The notes beneath the pieces were generated by a model. It made no database searches. It was given only the letters and a program-made list of their open reading frames with translations, and was not told the origin of the DNA. The position numbers and the translations under genes are program-made. Positions 27,416-35,240 of a stretch of DNA of 50,746 nt are shown one piece after another. The stretch's first letter is position 1; every line of letters starts with the position of its first letter. The stretch is from a bacterium (lineage in GTDB: Bacteria; Myxococcota_A; UBA9042). The stretch is from positions 1 to 50,746 of the forward strand of contig JAUIAC010000010.1 of assembly GCA_030425545.1 (NCBI GenBank). The letters run 5' to 3'.

Positions 27416-29143
27416 TCACGGCGGTGGCCGCGTCGCGGGATGGCGGCGCAACACGGTGGCCTGGCCGGGGCTGACCTTGTCGCCAGCGGGCGACCAGAAC
27501 ATCAGGTACTGGGCGCCCTTGGGGCAGCTGTCCTTGGGGACGCCCGGCGCCGTCGCCTTGGCGCACGAGGGGGTGTCCGGCACGGTGTCGGCCAGGGGCA
27601 CCGAAGCCTCGTCGGTGTGCCAGAGCCCGAGGAAGTGGCCGAGCTCGTGGGCGATCACGCGGCCCAGCGCGGTGACGATGAGGGCGCCGGAGGGGTCCGC
27701 ACTCTTGGAGGTCTTCCACTTGGCGCTGCTGGCCGCGATCATCACCGCCCCGCCGCGGTGCCCTGGCGCGCCCCCGACCCCGCCCAGCTGCCCCGCGATG
27801 CCCGAGGCGACGGGGACGCCGCCGTCGTTGATCGACGCGACCAACACCATCTGCACCGCCTGGCTCTTGGGCGCCGCGGCCTGTCCGACCGCCAGGCACT
27901 CGGCCAGCTCGTTGTCCGGTCCGCCGGAGCCGATGTTGTCGACGTCTTCGCACACCTGGCCGAGCGCGCCGCCGACGTCGAAGTAGCTCACGTTGCCCAG
28001 CTTGAGCCCCGCCGCCGACCAGATGCTCGCCACACGGCCGAGCACCTTCGCCCAGACCGGGTCCTTCGCGAGGGCCGCCGCCGGCATCGGGTGCTTCGCC
28101 ACGACGTGCACGTTCAGGTCCAGGACCACGGTGGCTTGGGTGTGCGCGGGGGCGACGACGACCCCGACATGAGCCCAGCCGGCCATGCTCTTGGGTGAGC
28201 CACCGAAGGGCAGGGCGCTGGCCCGCCGGAGGCCGACCGTCCAGGCCCCCCCCGTGTAGGTCAGGGCTGGCGAGCCGCCGACGAGCGCGCTTGTGGCGCG
28301 GACGCCCACCGCGCTGCGAGACGGCGACCCGGTGTAGTTGAAGGGGTCGATCCAGAGCGCGCCGTCGGGCGCCGCCAGGCGGTCGATCCACAGGAAGCTC
28401 AGCCCGCTCGGGACGTGATTGCGCGTCCAGACGAGGGCGCGGCTCTGGGCCGGCAGCGACACGGTGGTCGCCGGGCCGGACGTAGCTCCCGCCTGAGCTT
28501 GGAGGAAGCCGAGGTCGATCCAGGTCTGGTCCGCGCGGAGGTTCGGCCCCGGCAGGCAGCCCTCGTCGACACGACCGTCGCCGTTGTTGTCGACGAGATC
28601 ACAGAGCTCCTGGACGTTGGGGGCGGTGGCGTCTCCAAGGACGTCGGGCGCCCCGGCGTCGGGCGTAGCGGCGTCGGGCGTAACCGTGTCGGCGGCCACG
28701 GTATCTGGGCCGGCCGTGTCTGGCGTCCCTGTGTCTGGGGCCGCAGTGTCTGGCGTCCCTGTGTCTGGGGCCCCTGTGTCTTGAGCCGCCGTGTCTGGGG
28801 CCGCCGTGTCTGGCGTCCCTGAGTCTGGGGCCGCCGTGTCTGGCGTCCCTGTGTCTGGAGCCGCCGTGTCTGGCGCCTCCGCGTCTGGGCTGACTGCGTC
28901 TGGGTCGACTGCGTCGGGCGTCCCACGATCGAGCGCCCCGCCGTCCGCAGGTCCCACGTCTGGAGGCGCGCCAGGCGACCCGTTGTCGGGCCGGGCCACG
29001 CCAGCCGACACCCAGGGTCGCGCGACCTCTGGTCCCGACCAGTCGCTGCAACCCAAGGCCGCCAGACCGATCAGCGGCGCCGCCAGCGATGCCCAGCGCC
29101 GCCCTCCGGCCCGATGACCGGTCGCCACAGGCGTCACGGGCAC
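27416..29143 (-). CDS. Secreted metzincin-type metalloprotease lipoprotein
   Basis: A 575-residue lipoprotein: lipobox LAALGC with acylated Cys near 32. A long stalk of about twenty five-residue PDT(A/G)x units (about 70-170) is followed by a MopE-like motif CDLVDNNGDGRVDEGC. A beta-rich domain leads to the catalytic site VIAHELGHFLGLWH (zinc His 499, 503, 509; Glu 500) and a Met-turn YLMFW about 40 residues on. This is the metzincin plan (HExxHxxGxxH plus Met), likely for extracellular protein breakdown. The start used is GTG at 29143; two further in-frame GTG codons follow within five residues and no strong ribosome site separates them, so the start is uncertain. It may be co-transcribed with the beta-barrel gene upstream. 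Confidence 0.87.
   Translation of the reverse strand: MPVTPVATGHRAGGRRWASLAAPLIGLAALGCSDWSGPEVARPWVSAGVARPDNGSPGAPPDVGPADGGALDRGTPDAVDPDAVSPDAEAPDTAAPDTGTPDTAAPDSGTPDTAAPDTAAQDTGAPDTGTPDTAAPDTGTPDTAGPDTVAADTVTPDAATPDAGAPDVLGDATAPNVQELCDLVDNNGDGRVDEGCLPGPNLRADQTWIDLGFLQAQAGATSGPATTVSLPAQSRALVWTRNHVPSGLSFLWIDRLAAPDGALWIDPFNYTGSPSRSAVGVRATSALVGGSPALTYTGGAWTVGLRRASALPFGGSPKSMAGWAHVGVVVAPAHTQATVVLDLNVHVVAKHPMPAAALAKDPVWAKVLGRVASIWSAAGLKLGNVSYFDVGGALGQVCEDVDNIGSGGPDNELAECLAVGQAAAPKSQAVQMVLVASINDGGVPVASGIAGQLGGVGGAPGHRGGAVMIAASSAKWKTSKSADPSGALIVTALGRVIAHELGHFLGLWHTDEASVPLADTVPDTPSCAKATAPGVPKDSCPKGAQYLMFWSPAGDKVSPGQATVLRRHPATRPPP
28645..28925 (-). repeat. 15-bp tandem repeats encoding a PDTxx stalk
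   Basis: About nineteen in-frame 15-bp units (for example GTGTCTGGCGTCCCT and GTGTCTGGGGCCGCC on the forward strand) encode APDTG, TPDTA and similar. Central units form a 30-bp higher-order repeat; the edges are degenerate. They form the extended Asp/Thr/Pro stalk of the metalloprotease lipoprotein. Confidence 0.88.
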
Positions 29144-29183
29144 AGGCCGCCCGTGTCGGGGTCGCCGGCCACGCTCACGCGCA

Positions 29184-30137
29184 CTAGAAATGCCAGGCGA
29201 GCAGGAGCTTGGACACCACGCGCGACGTGGTCGTCGCCTCTGGCAGGTCGCTCTTGATGTCGTCGTCGAAGTTGTAGATCCACGTGTCGTAGGTCGACAT
29301 CACGTAGCGCACGTCGAGGCCCACGACGAAGACGCTCTTGGGGATGCGGTAGGTGAACGCCAGCCCCAGGGGCACCGACGTGCCGGTCCAGCTCTTGCCC
29401 TCCACGTCACTCTGCAGCTGGTTCTCGTAGTAGTAGTTGATCTCGAACACGCCGTAGCCACCGTAGAGGCGCACGTCGTAGTCCAGGTCCGCCCGCCAGA
29501 AGCGCAGGGGGTGGATGCCCAGCGTCAGCGAGGGCACGCCGATGCCGGCCGTGTCGGTCTTCGCGCCAAAGCTGCCCTGCCAGGCCAGGTCCAACGCCAT
29601 GGAGACATAGCCCATGATGTTGTAGCCGAAGGTCAGGTTGGCGCCGAGGCCGTCGCCCCGGTTGGTGGTCACCGCGCCGTCGTAGCGGGCCTGCGGGGCC
29701 GAGCTCAACAAGATGGTCTTGGTGCCGTTCGACGCGTCCGGGATCTGCGGGCCGTCCTCGCCGCTGAGCGAGCCGTATCCCACGCCGAGCTGAATGTAGA
29801 AGCCGTCCCATGCGGCACGTCCAGTGCGCCAGTTGGCCGGCGCGCTGCTCGGCGCCGCGACGGCCGCGGGCTTGGCCGCGGGTGTGGCCGCTGCCGCCAC
29901 GGGTGCTGCGGCGGCCTTGGGCGCCGCGGCCGCCTTGGGCGTCGAGGCTCCGTCCGGGCGGGCGACGGCCGACTTCCCCTCCGGGCGGCTGACCTTGCCG
30001 GGCGGCTCGGCCGCGACGGCCGCCGAGGCGCACAGGCTGACGAGCGCCAGCGTGAAGACAGCGCCGACGAGGGTCCGCGGGCAGGGCGACGCGCTGGACG
30101 TCGCGCGGGCAAGAGACAGGTCAGGGGTGGCAGTCAT
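29184..30137 (-). CDS. Outer-membrane beta-barrel protein, unknown
   Basis: A 317-residue protein. The signal peptide is cut near AAVAA/EP (about 43). An Ala/Pro/Lys-rich linker (45-100) leads to about ten amphipathic strands such as WDGFYIQLGVGYGSLSGED, ANLTFGYNIMGYVSMALDL, YDVRLYGGYGVFEINYYY and VFVVGLDVRYVMSTYDTWIY, ending in KLLLAWHF with the C-terminal Phe typical of barrel insertion signals. Size fits an 8- to 12-strand barrel of the OmpA/OmpW type; no specific function can be named. The ATG at 30137 has a GGAG site 8 nt upstream. The metalloprotease lipoprotein gene follows after 40 bp and may share the transcript. Confidence 0.82.
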   Translation of the reverse strand: MTATPDLSLARATSSASPCPRTLVGAVFTLALVSLCASAAVAAEPPGKVSRPEGKSAVARPDGASTPKAAAAPKAAAAPVAAAATPAAKPAAVAAPSSAPANWRTGRAAWDGFYIQLGVGYGSLSGEDGPQIPDASNGTKTILLSSAPQARYDGAVTTNRGDGLGANLTFGYNIMGYVSMALDLAWQGSFGAKTDTAGIGVPSLTLGIHPLRFWRADLDYDVRLYGGYGVFEINYYYENQLQSDVEGKSWTGTSVPLGLAFTYRIPKSVFVVGLDVRYVMSTYDTWIYNFDDDIKSDLPEATTTSRVVSKLLLAWHF

Positions 30138-30660
30138 GGTCGGATCTCCGAGGACAGGTGGTGCGGAGGGCCGCAAGGACCGTGCGTCGCTGTCGCCGAC
30201 GGTGCGCTCGCGGACGCAGAGAGTGCCGTGCGAGCGGGCGACCTGTCGAGCGCCGCGCCAGGCGGACGCGCCAGCGCCAGGCCCCGTCACCGCGCGCTCG
30301 CCAGTCGGCCCGGAGGCCGCCTCGGTCTGTCGGCGTCGCCTGCTGGCAGGTCGTGGCTGCGGCCCGCGCGGCGCCCGCGGCTGGCGGGGCGCTCCAACAC
30401 AAAGAGCCGCGCGGCGTGAGCTCGGGGCTCAGCCGCGCGGCCGATGTGCTGTGGGATGCGGCGTGAGCCTGGACGGTGCAGCCAGCGCCCGCATGAGGGC
30501 GGGGTGGCGGCGCAGCGATCGCGGGGTCGCGTGCTTGGGTCGGCGTGCTGGGGTCGGCGTGCGACCTCAGCGTCTGACGGGCCACCAGGCCGAGGCCGGA
30601 TCGCGTGCGTCGCCGATGGCATGCAAGCGTCGGCTGTCGCCGACGGCGTGCAGACGTTGG
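30138..30660. other. Long non-coding region between rpsU and the beta-barrel gene
   Basis: 523 bp without a credible gene on either strand. It holds a tandem 27-bp repeat with a hairpin just after rpsU (30609-30662), three near-repeats of GGTCGGCGTGCTGGG-like sequence near 30525-30562, and presumably the promoter of the beta-barrel gene near its left end. Codon-position bias typical of genes here is not apparent. Confidence 0.55.
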
Positions 30661-30662
30661 CT
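30609..30662. repeat. Two tandem 27-bp imperfect repeats after rpsU
   Basis: Units 30609-30635 and 30636-30662 share the pattern GTCGCCGAyGGCrTGCArrC. The second touches the rpsU stop codon. Confidence 0.75.
30628..30645 (-). terminator. Hairpin downstream of rpsU
   Basis: CGTCGGC-TGTC-GCCGACG: a 7-bp perfect stem with a 4-nt loop, 15 bp after the rpsU stop. Only a short CTT follows on the reverse strand, so it would be a weak intrinsic terminator. Confidence 0.4.
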
Positions 30663-30951
30663 ACCGAACGTAGCCACGCTCGCGGGCGATGCGCAGGGCC
30701 TTCTTGCGGCGGCGCTCGGCCTCACGGTGGCGACGCTTCTTCTCCTCGGAGGGCTTCTCGTAGAAGCGGCGCTTGCGCAGCTCCTTGTAGATGCCCTCGT
30801 TCGCCATCTTGCGCTTGAGCATCGACATGGCGCGGTTGAAGTTGCCGTCCTGCACGGTCACCTCGAGCGCCCGGAACTCGACAGCACGCGCGGAGGCGCG
30901 GTGCGGGCGGTCGGTGCGAGGCTTCTGATCGGCGGGCTGGGTGTCGTTCAT
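30661..30951 (-). CDS. rpsU: Small ribosomal subunit protein bS21
   Basis: A 96-residue basic protein. The family core runs from about residue 27: EVTVQDGNFNRAMSMLKRKMANEG, KELRKRRFYEKPSEEKKRR and the Arg/Lys-rich C-terminus. bS21 sits near the 3' end of 16S rRNA and helps mRNA selection. Typical length is 60-70 residues, so about 25 residues at the N-terminus (NDTQPADQKPRTDRPHRASA) are extra. The ATG at 30951 has only a weak TGAG site; an in-frame ATG at 31005 would lengthen it, and GTG codons inside the core would shorten it. The core assignment is firm; the start is not. Confidence 0.88.
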   Translation of the reverse strand: MNDTQPADQKPRTDRPHRASARAVEFRALEVTVQDGNFNRAMSMLKRKMANEGIYKELRKRRFYEKPSEEKKRRHREAERRRKKALRIARERGYVR

Positions 30952-31176
30952 CGTCGGTTTCTCACTGGTCAGGCCACGTGGCCAAAGGTCGTCGTACGGC
31001 GTCATCGACAGCTGTCGGTGACGAATCTCTCAGGGCGCGTCGGCAGATCACCCACGCACCTGTGTCCCGGTCGGAGCGATGCAGCCACAGGCGGGCGCAC
31101 TTCTCCAGGGGCGGCGGACCCTGCCACACCCGCCCGGGGTCTGGCAAGCGTCGGATCGCCCCCGTGTTTTCTCAGG

Positions 31177-31680
31177 TCAGAGGGTGTCCGCTGACGGCGC
31201 GCCGGCGCTGAGCAGCTGGAGCCGCGGGCGCGCCGCCGAGGGGCCAGCCGACAGCGCCGCGCACCCTGGCAGACCCATGCGCACGAAATCGGCCATGGTC
31301 AGCGCGCTCAGCTGCGACATGAACCACCCGTTGAGCGTCTGGATCGGGTCCCGCAGCGTGCAGCAGTCGAGCCGATCGCAGGGGGGGCGCAGCGGGTCGA
31401 GGCACTCGGTCAGCCCGACGCTCTCTTCAAAGGGCCGCACCACGTCCAAGAAGGCGATCTCCGACAGCGATCGCTTCAGCCGGTAGCCGCCCGTGACGCC
31501 CTTGGTGGACTCGACCAGATCGCGGCGCTTCAGCTCCTGCATCACCTTCGCGAGCAACCCGCGCGGCAGGCTGCGCGCCTCAGCGATGGCGCTGACGGCC
31601 GCACGATCGCCCTCAGGCACCCGCGCGAGGTGGAGCACCGCCATCAGCGCGTATTCGGACTTCTTGCTGAGACGCAGCAT
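31177..31680 (-). CDS. Rrf2-family transcriptional regulator with Fe-S-type cysteines
   Basis: A 167-residue regulator. The N-terminal winged helix (MLRLSKKSEYALMAVLHLAR; LPRGLLAKVMQELKRRDLVES; KGVTGGYRL) matches Rrf2 proteins such as IscR and NsrR. The sensor segment ECLDPLRPPCDRLDCC (about 92-107) supplies the spaced Cys used to hold a 2Fe-2S or 4Fe-4S cluster. It probably responds to iron-sulfur status, NO or redox. No suf/isc genes are adjacent, unusual for an IscR. The gene is divergent from a small Cys protein whose promoter contains an IscR-like inverted repeat, a likely target. AGGAG precedes the ATG. The last 25 residues are Ala/Pro/Ser-rich and dispensable-looking. Confidence 0.9.
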   Translation of the reverse strand: MLRLSKKSEYALMAVLHLARVPEGDRAAVSAIAEARSLPRGLLAKVMQELKRRDLVESTKGVTGGYRLKRSLSEIAFLDVVRPFEESVGLTECLDPLRPPCDRLDCCTLRDPIQTLNGWFMSQLSALTMADFVRMGLPGCAALSAGPSAARPRLQLLSAGAPSADTL

Positions 31681-32078
31681 GATGCTCCTGGCGCCCGGGC
31701 AGGGGGCGCTTCAGCGCTCGAGAGCGTGAGGGCACGCCGACCCGAGTGGCAGGGCGTCGCAGGGGCACGACAGACCTCTCCGGGTAGGGCGCCGACGCGA
31801 GGGGCTCGCCAGGGCGCGAGGTCACGTTAGGCCCGAGACGGGCCCCTCGCAAGAGAGATCGTCCAGGCCGCGTCGCGGTCGCCGAGCAGCGTCGTCGGGC
31901 CGGCCGCGGCGCCGCGGGGCCCTGGCGTCGACTCGACGGGCGTCGGGTCCCACCCGTAACGCGGGCCGGGCTGGTCCGACTGCACCCTGGCGAACCCTTC
32001 GCGGCGGCTCGGCATCCCACGGTGCAGAGCGTCTCGGGGACGCGGCGTCCTGGGGCGTCTCAGCCCGCAGGGGCGCCA

Positions 32079-32106
32079 TTGACAGCGCGCGTGGGGCCGC
32101 TACTCT
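32079..32106 (+). promoter_or_regulatory. Sigma-70-type promoter of the small Cys-protein gene
   Basis: A perfect -35 TTGACA at 32079-32084 is followed after 16 bp by TACTCT (32101-32106), three of six -10 matches including the key T, A and final T. Transcription would start near 32113. The region turns AT-richer than its surroundings. Confidence 0.5.
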
Positions 32107-32114
32107 TGAAAAGA

Positions 32115-32129
32115 GGACCATATCAGTCC
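32115..32129 (+). promoter_or_regulatory. IscR/Rrf2-like operator overlapping the transcription start
   Basis: GGACCATATCAGTCC has 4-bp arms GGAC and GTCC. Its core GACC-ATATC-AGTC (32116-32128) matches the E. coli IscR type-1 core GACT-RWWWY-AGTC except for one base; the outer flanks do not match. It sits at the expected start of transcription, fitting repression by the divergently encoded Rrf2 regulator (inference). Confidence 0.45.
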
Positions 32130-32174
32130 CATTTGGCGATTTGCCACGAGACGCCCCGGAAGGAGACAGCGCCC

Positions 32175-32435
32175 ATGGCCCATGGAAACCACGACGTCAC
32201 CCAGTCACGCGGTGCAGCGAACAGCGAGCCCTCGGCCACCGCCAAGGGGGAGCGCCGTGTTCAGCGCATGATGTTGGACGACGAGTTCTATTGCCGCCCA
32301 CGCCGCCGCCGCCTGTCGATCGAGAAGTGTCTCGAGGACTACATGAACGCCAACGCGTTCGGGACCAAGCGCGCCGCCTGCTGGCGCTGCCCTCAGGGCT
32401 GCAACGTGCGCCGCCAGTTCGCCGCCGACAGCTGA
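32175..32435 (+). CDS. Small Cys-containing protein, possible zinc or Fe-S binding
   Basis: An 86-residue protein, family not recognised. After a disordered N-terminus it has DDEFYCRPRRRRLSIEKCLE, then NANAFGTKRAACWRCPQGC: a C-x11-C-x17-C-x2-C-x3-C pattern that could hold a metal. Basic Arg runs suggest contact with nucleic acid or an acidic partner. The ATG at 32175 has AGGAG 9 nt upstream; an in-frame frame extends upstream but crosses the promoter. Its promoter carries an IscR-like site and the Rrf2 regulator is divergent from it, so iron-sulfur or redox control is likely. Confidence 0.75.
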   Translation: MAHGNHDVTQSRGAANSEPSATAKGERRVQRMMLDDEFYCRPRRRRLSIEKCLEDYMNANAFGTKRAACWRCPQGCNVRRQFAADS

Positions 32436-32467
32436 GGCGCCGACGGCTGAGCCGCTGCCAGTCGCAG

Positions 32468-32524
32468 CAGCTGCCCCATTCGCGCCCAGTGGGCCCAGCT
32501 GCCCCATTCGCGCCAGCTGCCCCA
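32468..32524. repeat. Direct repeats CAGCTGCCCCATTCGCGCC
   Basis: Two exact 19-bp copies (32468-32486, 32496-32514) 28 bp apart, with an 11-bp partial third copy at 32514-32524, in the convergent gap between the small Cys-protein gene and a lipoprotein gene. Confidence 0.8.
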
Positions 32525-32595
32525 GCTTCCACTCGTCGCCGTGTCACACCGCGCCCAGCGAAGCGTGTCGCAGCGCGGACCCCAGCGAAGCGCGC

Positions 32596-33507
32596 TCAGG
32601 GGCAGATCTTCGGAGCCTGGTCGAGCCGCACCGCGGAGAACGTGGCCTGGAGGCACACCGCTGGCTTGCCGTCGACCTCGCAAGCCCACTTCAGCTCGCC
32701 AAAGTTCTGCAGCAAGGTCTTGAGGTTCTGGTACTTCGAGCTGCAGCCGTCACAGTCGCCGCCCTTGAAGCTCGGGTCCAGCTCGCCGCACTCCTCGGCG
32801 CCCTTGCCGGGGTTCACGCAGGTGCAGGTCTGCTCCAGGGCTGTCCGCCCGAGCGCACCCGAGACCACGAGCCCGTTGATGACCTTGCCGCAGTCTGACG
32901 TGACCTCCGCCTTCATCACGGCCTTGCGCACCTCGATGGAGTGCGGCACCTCGTTCTTCGGCGCGCAGTTCTTCTTGTTGGTCTGCGTGCCGGCGTAGAC
33001 GTTCATCGCGCTCGGCGCCGACTCGTCGAGCGTGCAGCCGTTGCGCGGGTGGACCAGCAGCGCCTCGGTGTAGGGCAGCAGGCAGGTCTCGTCGGTGGTG
33101 CCGTCGACCCGCGCGCCGTTGACCACCTTCACCGTGACCTCGGTGGCGCTGACCTTCTCGACGCGGAAGTAGAAGTTCAGCTCCTTGCCCTTGATGTCGC
33201 TGGTCCACAGCGAGTTCAGCACGCCGATGACGTTGTGCGGTCCACCGTCCAGCGACTTCACCTGCAGGGTGTCGAAGCGGTACCAGTCGCCCTCTTTCAG
33301 GCAGTCACAGGCGAGCTTGCCGCCGGTGTCGCCTACGGTCCCGTCCGCCGCGTCCGAACCGCCGGCCCCTGTGTCGGCCACGGCGAGCAGGTTCGCCTTC
33401 TCGTTGGTCGGCGATGTCACCGGATCGCCGGTGAAGATGTGGCAGCCGGTGAGGCCGCTCAGCGCGGTCACCCAGATCAAGCTGGCGGTGCAGAGGCTGC
33501 GGCGCAT
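32596..33507 (-). CDS. Cys-rich lipoprotein, unknown
   Basis: A 303-residue protein with a lipobox signal (MRRSLCTASLIWVTALSG, then LTGC; acyl Cys near 22) and a short Gly/Asp-rich linker. The globular part is beta-rich (FDTLQVKSLDGGPHNVIGVL; ELNFYFRVEKVSATEVTVKV) with about 15 Cys, including CTCVNPGKGAEECGELD and GGDCDGCSS, likely disulphide-bonded outside the cytoplasm. No family recognised. GGAG lies 8 nt before the ATG at 33507. It is divergent from the FadL-type porin, 163 bp between starts; the two may serve the same envelope process. Confidence 0.8.
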   Translation of the reverse strand: MRRSLCTASLIWVTALSGLTGCHIFTGDPVTSPTNEKANLLAVADTGAGGSDAADGTVGDTGGKLACDCLKEGDWYRFDTLQVKSLDGGPHNVIGVLNSLWTSDIKGKELNFYFRVEKVSATEVTVKVVNGARVDGTTDETCLLPYTEALLVHPRNGCTLDESAPSAMNVYAGTQTNKKNCAPKNEVPHSIEVRKAVMKAEVTSDCGKVINGLVVSGALGRTALEQTCTCVNPGKGAEECGELDPSFKGGDCDGCSSKYQNLKTLLQNFGELKWACEVDGKPAVCLQATFSAVRLDQAPKICP

Positions 33508-33670
33508 GGGGCGCTCCGAGGCGGCGCGGGTGCCGCAAGCAGGTGTCGTCGCCGCAAGAGGCGAGGGCGCCCGGCGTTCCAGGACGGATGAGCGACCGGC
33601 AGATTTGCACGCGGGGTCGCGTTGCGTCAAAAAGGCGGGGCACGGTTCGAGCCTGCCTCGGGAGGGGTGA

Positions 33671-35137
33671 ATGTACGACAGCGACCACGCGCCACGCGCA
33701 CCTTTTTGCACAGCGCGCGTCCTCGGCGCAGGGCCGGGGCTGGCAGCCCTGCTCGTGCTGGGCCTCTTGCCTCCAGCGGCGCTGGCCGGCGGCTTCGAGG
33801 TCGGCGTCAACGGCGCGCGAGCCACGGCGCGTGGCGGGGCGTTCACGGTGCGGGCAGACGACCCGACCGCCATCGACCACAACCCGGGCGGGCTCAGCAA
33901 GCTCCACGGCACGCACCTGACCCTGTCGCACAACACCGTGCACTCGCGGCTGACCTTCACCCGTGCCGAGAGCGTCGTGGCCCAGCCCGAGCTCTCCGAC
34001 CCGGGCAGCCCCAACCCCCTGGCCCCGGTCACCAATCAGGCGGCCTGGTTCGCGCTCGGCGGCATGCTGGTGGCGGTCACCGACTTCGGGCTCAAGGACT
34101 TCACGTTCGCGCTCGGGGCCTACGGTCCCAGCGCCGCGGGCAAGCAGCGCTACGACGTCAAGGGTGGCTCGCGCTGGATGCTCACCGAGCTCGACGCCGT
34201 CATCGTCTACTACAGCGCCGCCATCGCCTACGGCCGGTCGAACTGGGGCGTGGGGGTCACCTTGCAGCTCGCGCATCAGCCCGAGACGCGGCTGGGGCTG
34301 GTGGTCGACGGCACCACGGGCGGGCCCCAGAGCCCCTACTACAGCGCGGCCGACGTCCTCGCCACCATCGAGCTGGCGGCGCCGCCCGCGTTCACCGCCA
34401 TCGCGGGCGCGTGGTGGCGCCCGGTGGACAGCATCGAGCTCGCGGTGTCGGGCCGCGTGATGCCCGCGCACCTCGACGCCACCGGCGACGTCGCGCTGAC
34501 CAACACGCCCGGCGGCGCCCAGTTCAGCGCCAAGCAGCTCGAGGTGGAGAACAGCTCGGCGGCCTTGAGCCTGGTCATCCCGCCCACCCTCAAGGCCGGC
34601 GTGCGCTACATCCACCTGGACGCCGGGCGGGAGGTCTTCGACGTCGAGCTCAACGTGGTCTACGAGCGCTGGTCGATGCTCGAGAACTACACGGTGGACC
34701 TCGAGGGCACCATCAAGCTCTTCGCGGCGGCCCAGGCGCCGGACGTGATCATCGCCAAGAACTGGAACGACACCGTCGCGGTCCGCCTGGGCGGCACCTA
34801 CCACGCGTCCAAGGCGCTCGGCATCAGCCTCGGTGGCTACTACGAGAGCGCGGCCGTGCCGGTGAACTACAGCCACCTGGACTTCCCCTCGTTCGCGCGG
34901 GTGGGCCTCGGCGCTGGGGTGGAGGTCCACGTCGGTGACGTCGACCTGACCTTGGCCTACGCCCACGTGTTCCAGGAGACGCGCGTCGTCGACGAGCGCT
35001 ACGGCAAGGTCTATCAGCAGCGGCCCATCGCCGAGTGCCCGGACAACTGCGACGGCTTCGACCCGCTCCCGGCCAACGCCGGCAAGTTCGAGACCGGCTT
35101 CTCCACGGTCAGCTTGAGCGGCACCTACCGCTTCTAG
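33671..35137 (+). CDS. FadL/OMPP1/TodX-family outer-membrane transporter
   Basis: A 488-residue barrel for uptake of long-chain fatty acids or other hydrophobic compounds. The signal peptide is cut at AALA/GGF (about 39). The mature N-terminus GGFEVGVNGARATARGGAFT followed by DDPTAIDHNPGGL is the FadL hatch signature (NPA/G motif). Some fourteen strands follow, ending FSTVSLSGTYRF with terminal Phe. A Cys pair (AECPDNCDG) in a late loop is probably a disulphide. The ATG at 33671 has GGAGGGG just upstream. A natural link is the 3-hydroxyacyl-CoA dehydrogenase elsewhere in the window, but no operon joins them. Confidence 0.93.
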   Translation: MYDSDHAPRAPFCTARVLGAGPGLAALLVLGLLPPAALAGGFEVGVNGARATARGGAFTVRADDPTAIDHNPGGLSKLHGTHLTLSHNTVHSRLTFTRAESVVAQPELSDPGSPNPLAPVTNQAAWFALGGMLVAVTDFGLKDFTFALGAYGPSAAGKQRYDVKGGSRWMLTELDAVIVYYSAAIAYGRSNWGVGVTLQLAHQPETRLGLVVDGTTGGPQSPYYSAADVLATIELAAPPAFTAIAGAWWRPVDSIELAVSGRVMPAHLDATGDVALTNTPGGAQFSAKQLEVENSSAALSLVIPPTLKAGVRYIHLDAGREVFDVELNVVYERWSMLENYTVDLEGTIKLFAAAQAPDVIIAKNWNDTVAVRLGGTYHASKALGISLGGYYESAAVPVNYSHLDFPSFARVGLGAGVEVHVGDVDLTLAYAHVFQETRVVDERYGKVYQQRPIAECPDNCDGFDPLPANAGKFETGFSTVSLSGTYRF

Positions 35138-35181
35138 CGGACAGCCCAGGCTGCGACGGCGAGTCGCCCCGGCCCCCGTGT

Positions 35182-35240
35182 CCCTGCTCAGTCGCGCGCC
35201 GTGTCGCTCCTGCTCAGTCGCGCGCAGTGTCTCTGCTCAG
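35182..35240. repeat. Three imperfect repeats in a convergent gap
   Basis: CCTGCTCAGTCGCGCGC occurs twice 26 bp apart (35183, 35209) with a shortened third copy TCTGCTCAGTGCG that overlaps the stop codon of the large membrane-protein gene. No hairpin with a T-run is visible. Confidence 0.7.

Larger units (their letters stand above)
31681..32174. other. Divergent control region between the Rrf2 gene and a small Cys-protein gene
   Basis: 494 bp without a credible gene. Its right end holds a recognisable promoter and operator for the forward gene (32079-32129). The Rrf2 promoter must lie in its left half, but no clear -35/-10 pair was found there. Confidence 0.6.

Noticed and set aside
24647..28198. 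A very long forward open frame (over 1,100 codons) opposite the radical SAM operon
   Set aside because: It is antisense to five well-supported genes, is dominated by Arg, Val, Ala and Gly, has no domain, and is explained by high GC, which removes stop codons from the opposite strand.
30138..30660. Possible small RNA or leader gene in the 523-bp gap
   Set aside because: Hairpins and short repeats exist, but no promoter-terminator pair with consistent orientation could be found.
30962..31147. Reverse 61-codon frame between the Rrf2 gene and rpsU (contains ARLWLHRSDRDTGAWVICRR)
   Set aside because: The composition looks partly protein-like, but the only start is TTG without a ribosome site and nothing similar is known to me; kept only as a possible remnant.
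31177..31680. Naming the Rrf2 protein iscR
   Set aside because: The Cys pattern fits, but no isc/suf genes adjoin it, and NsrR or RsrR-type sensors share this layout.
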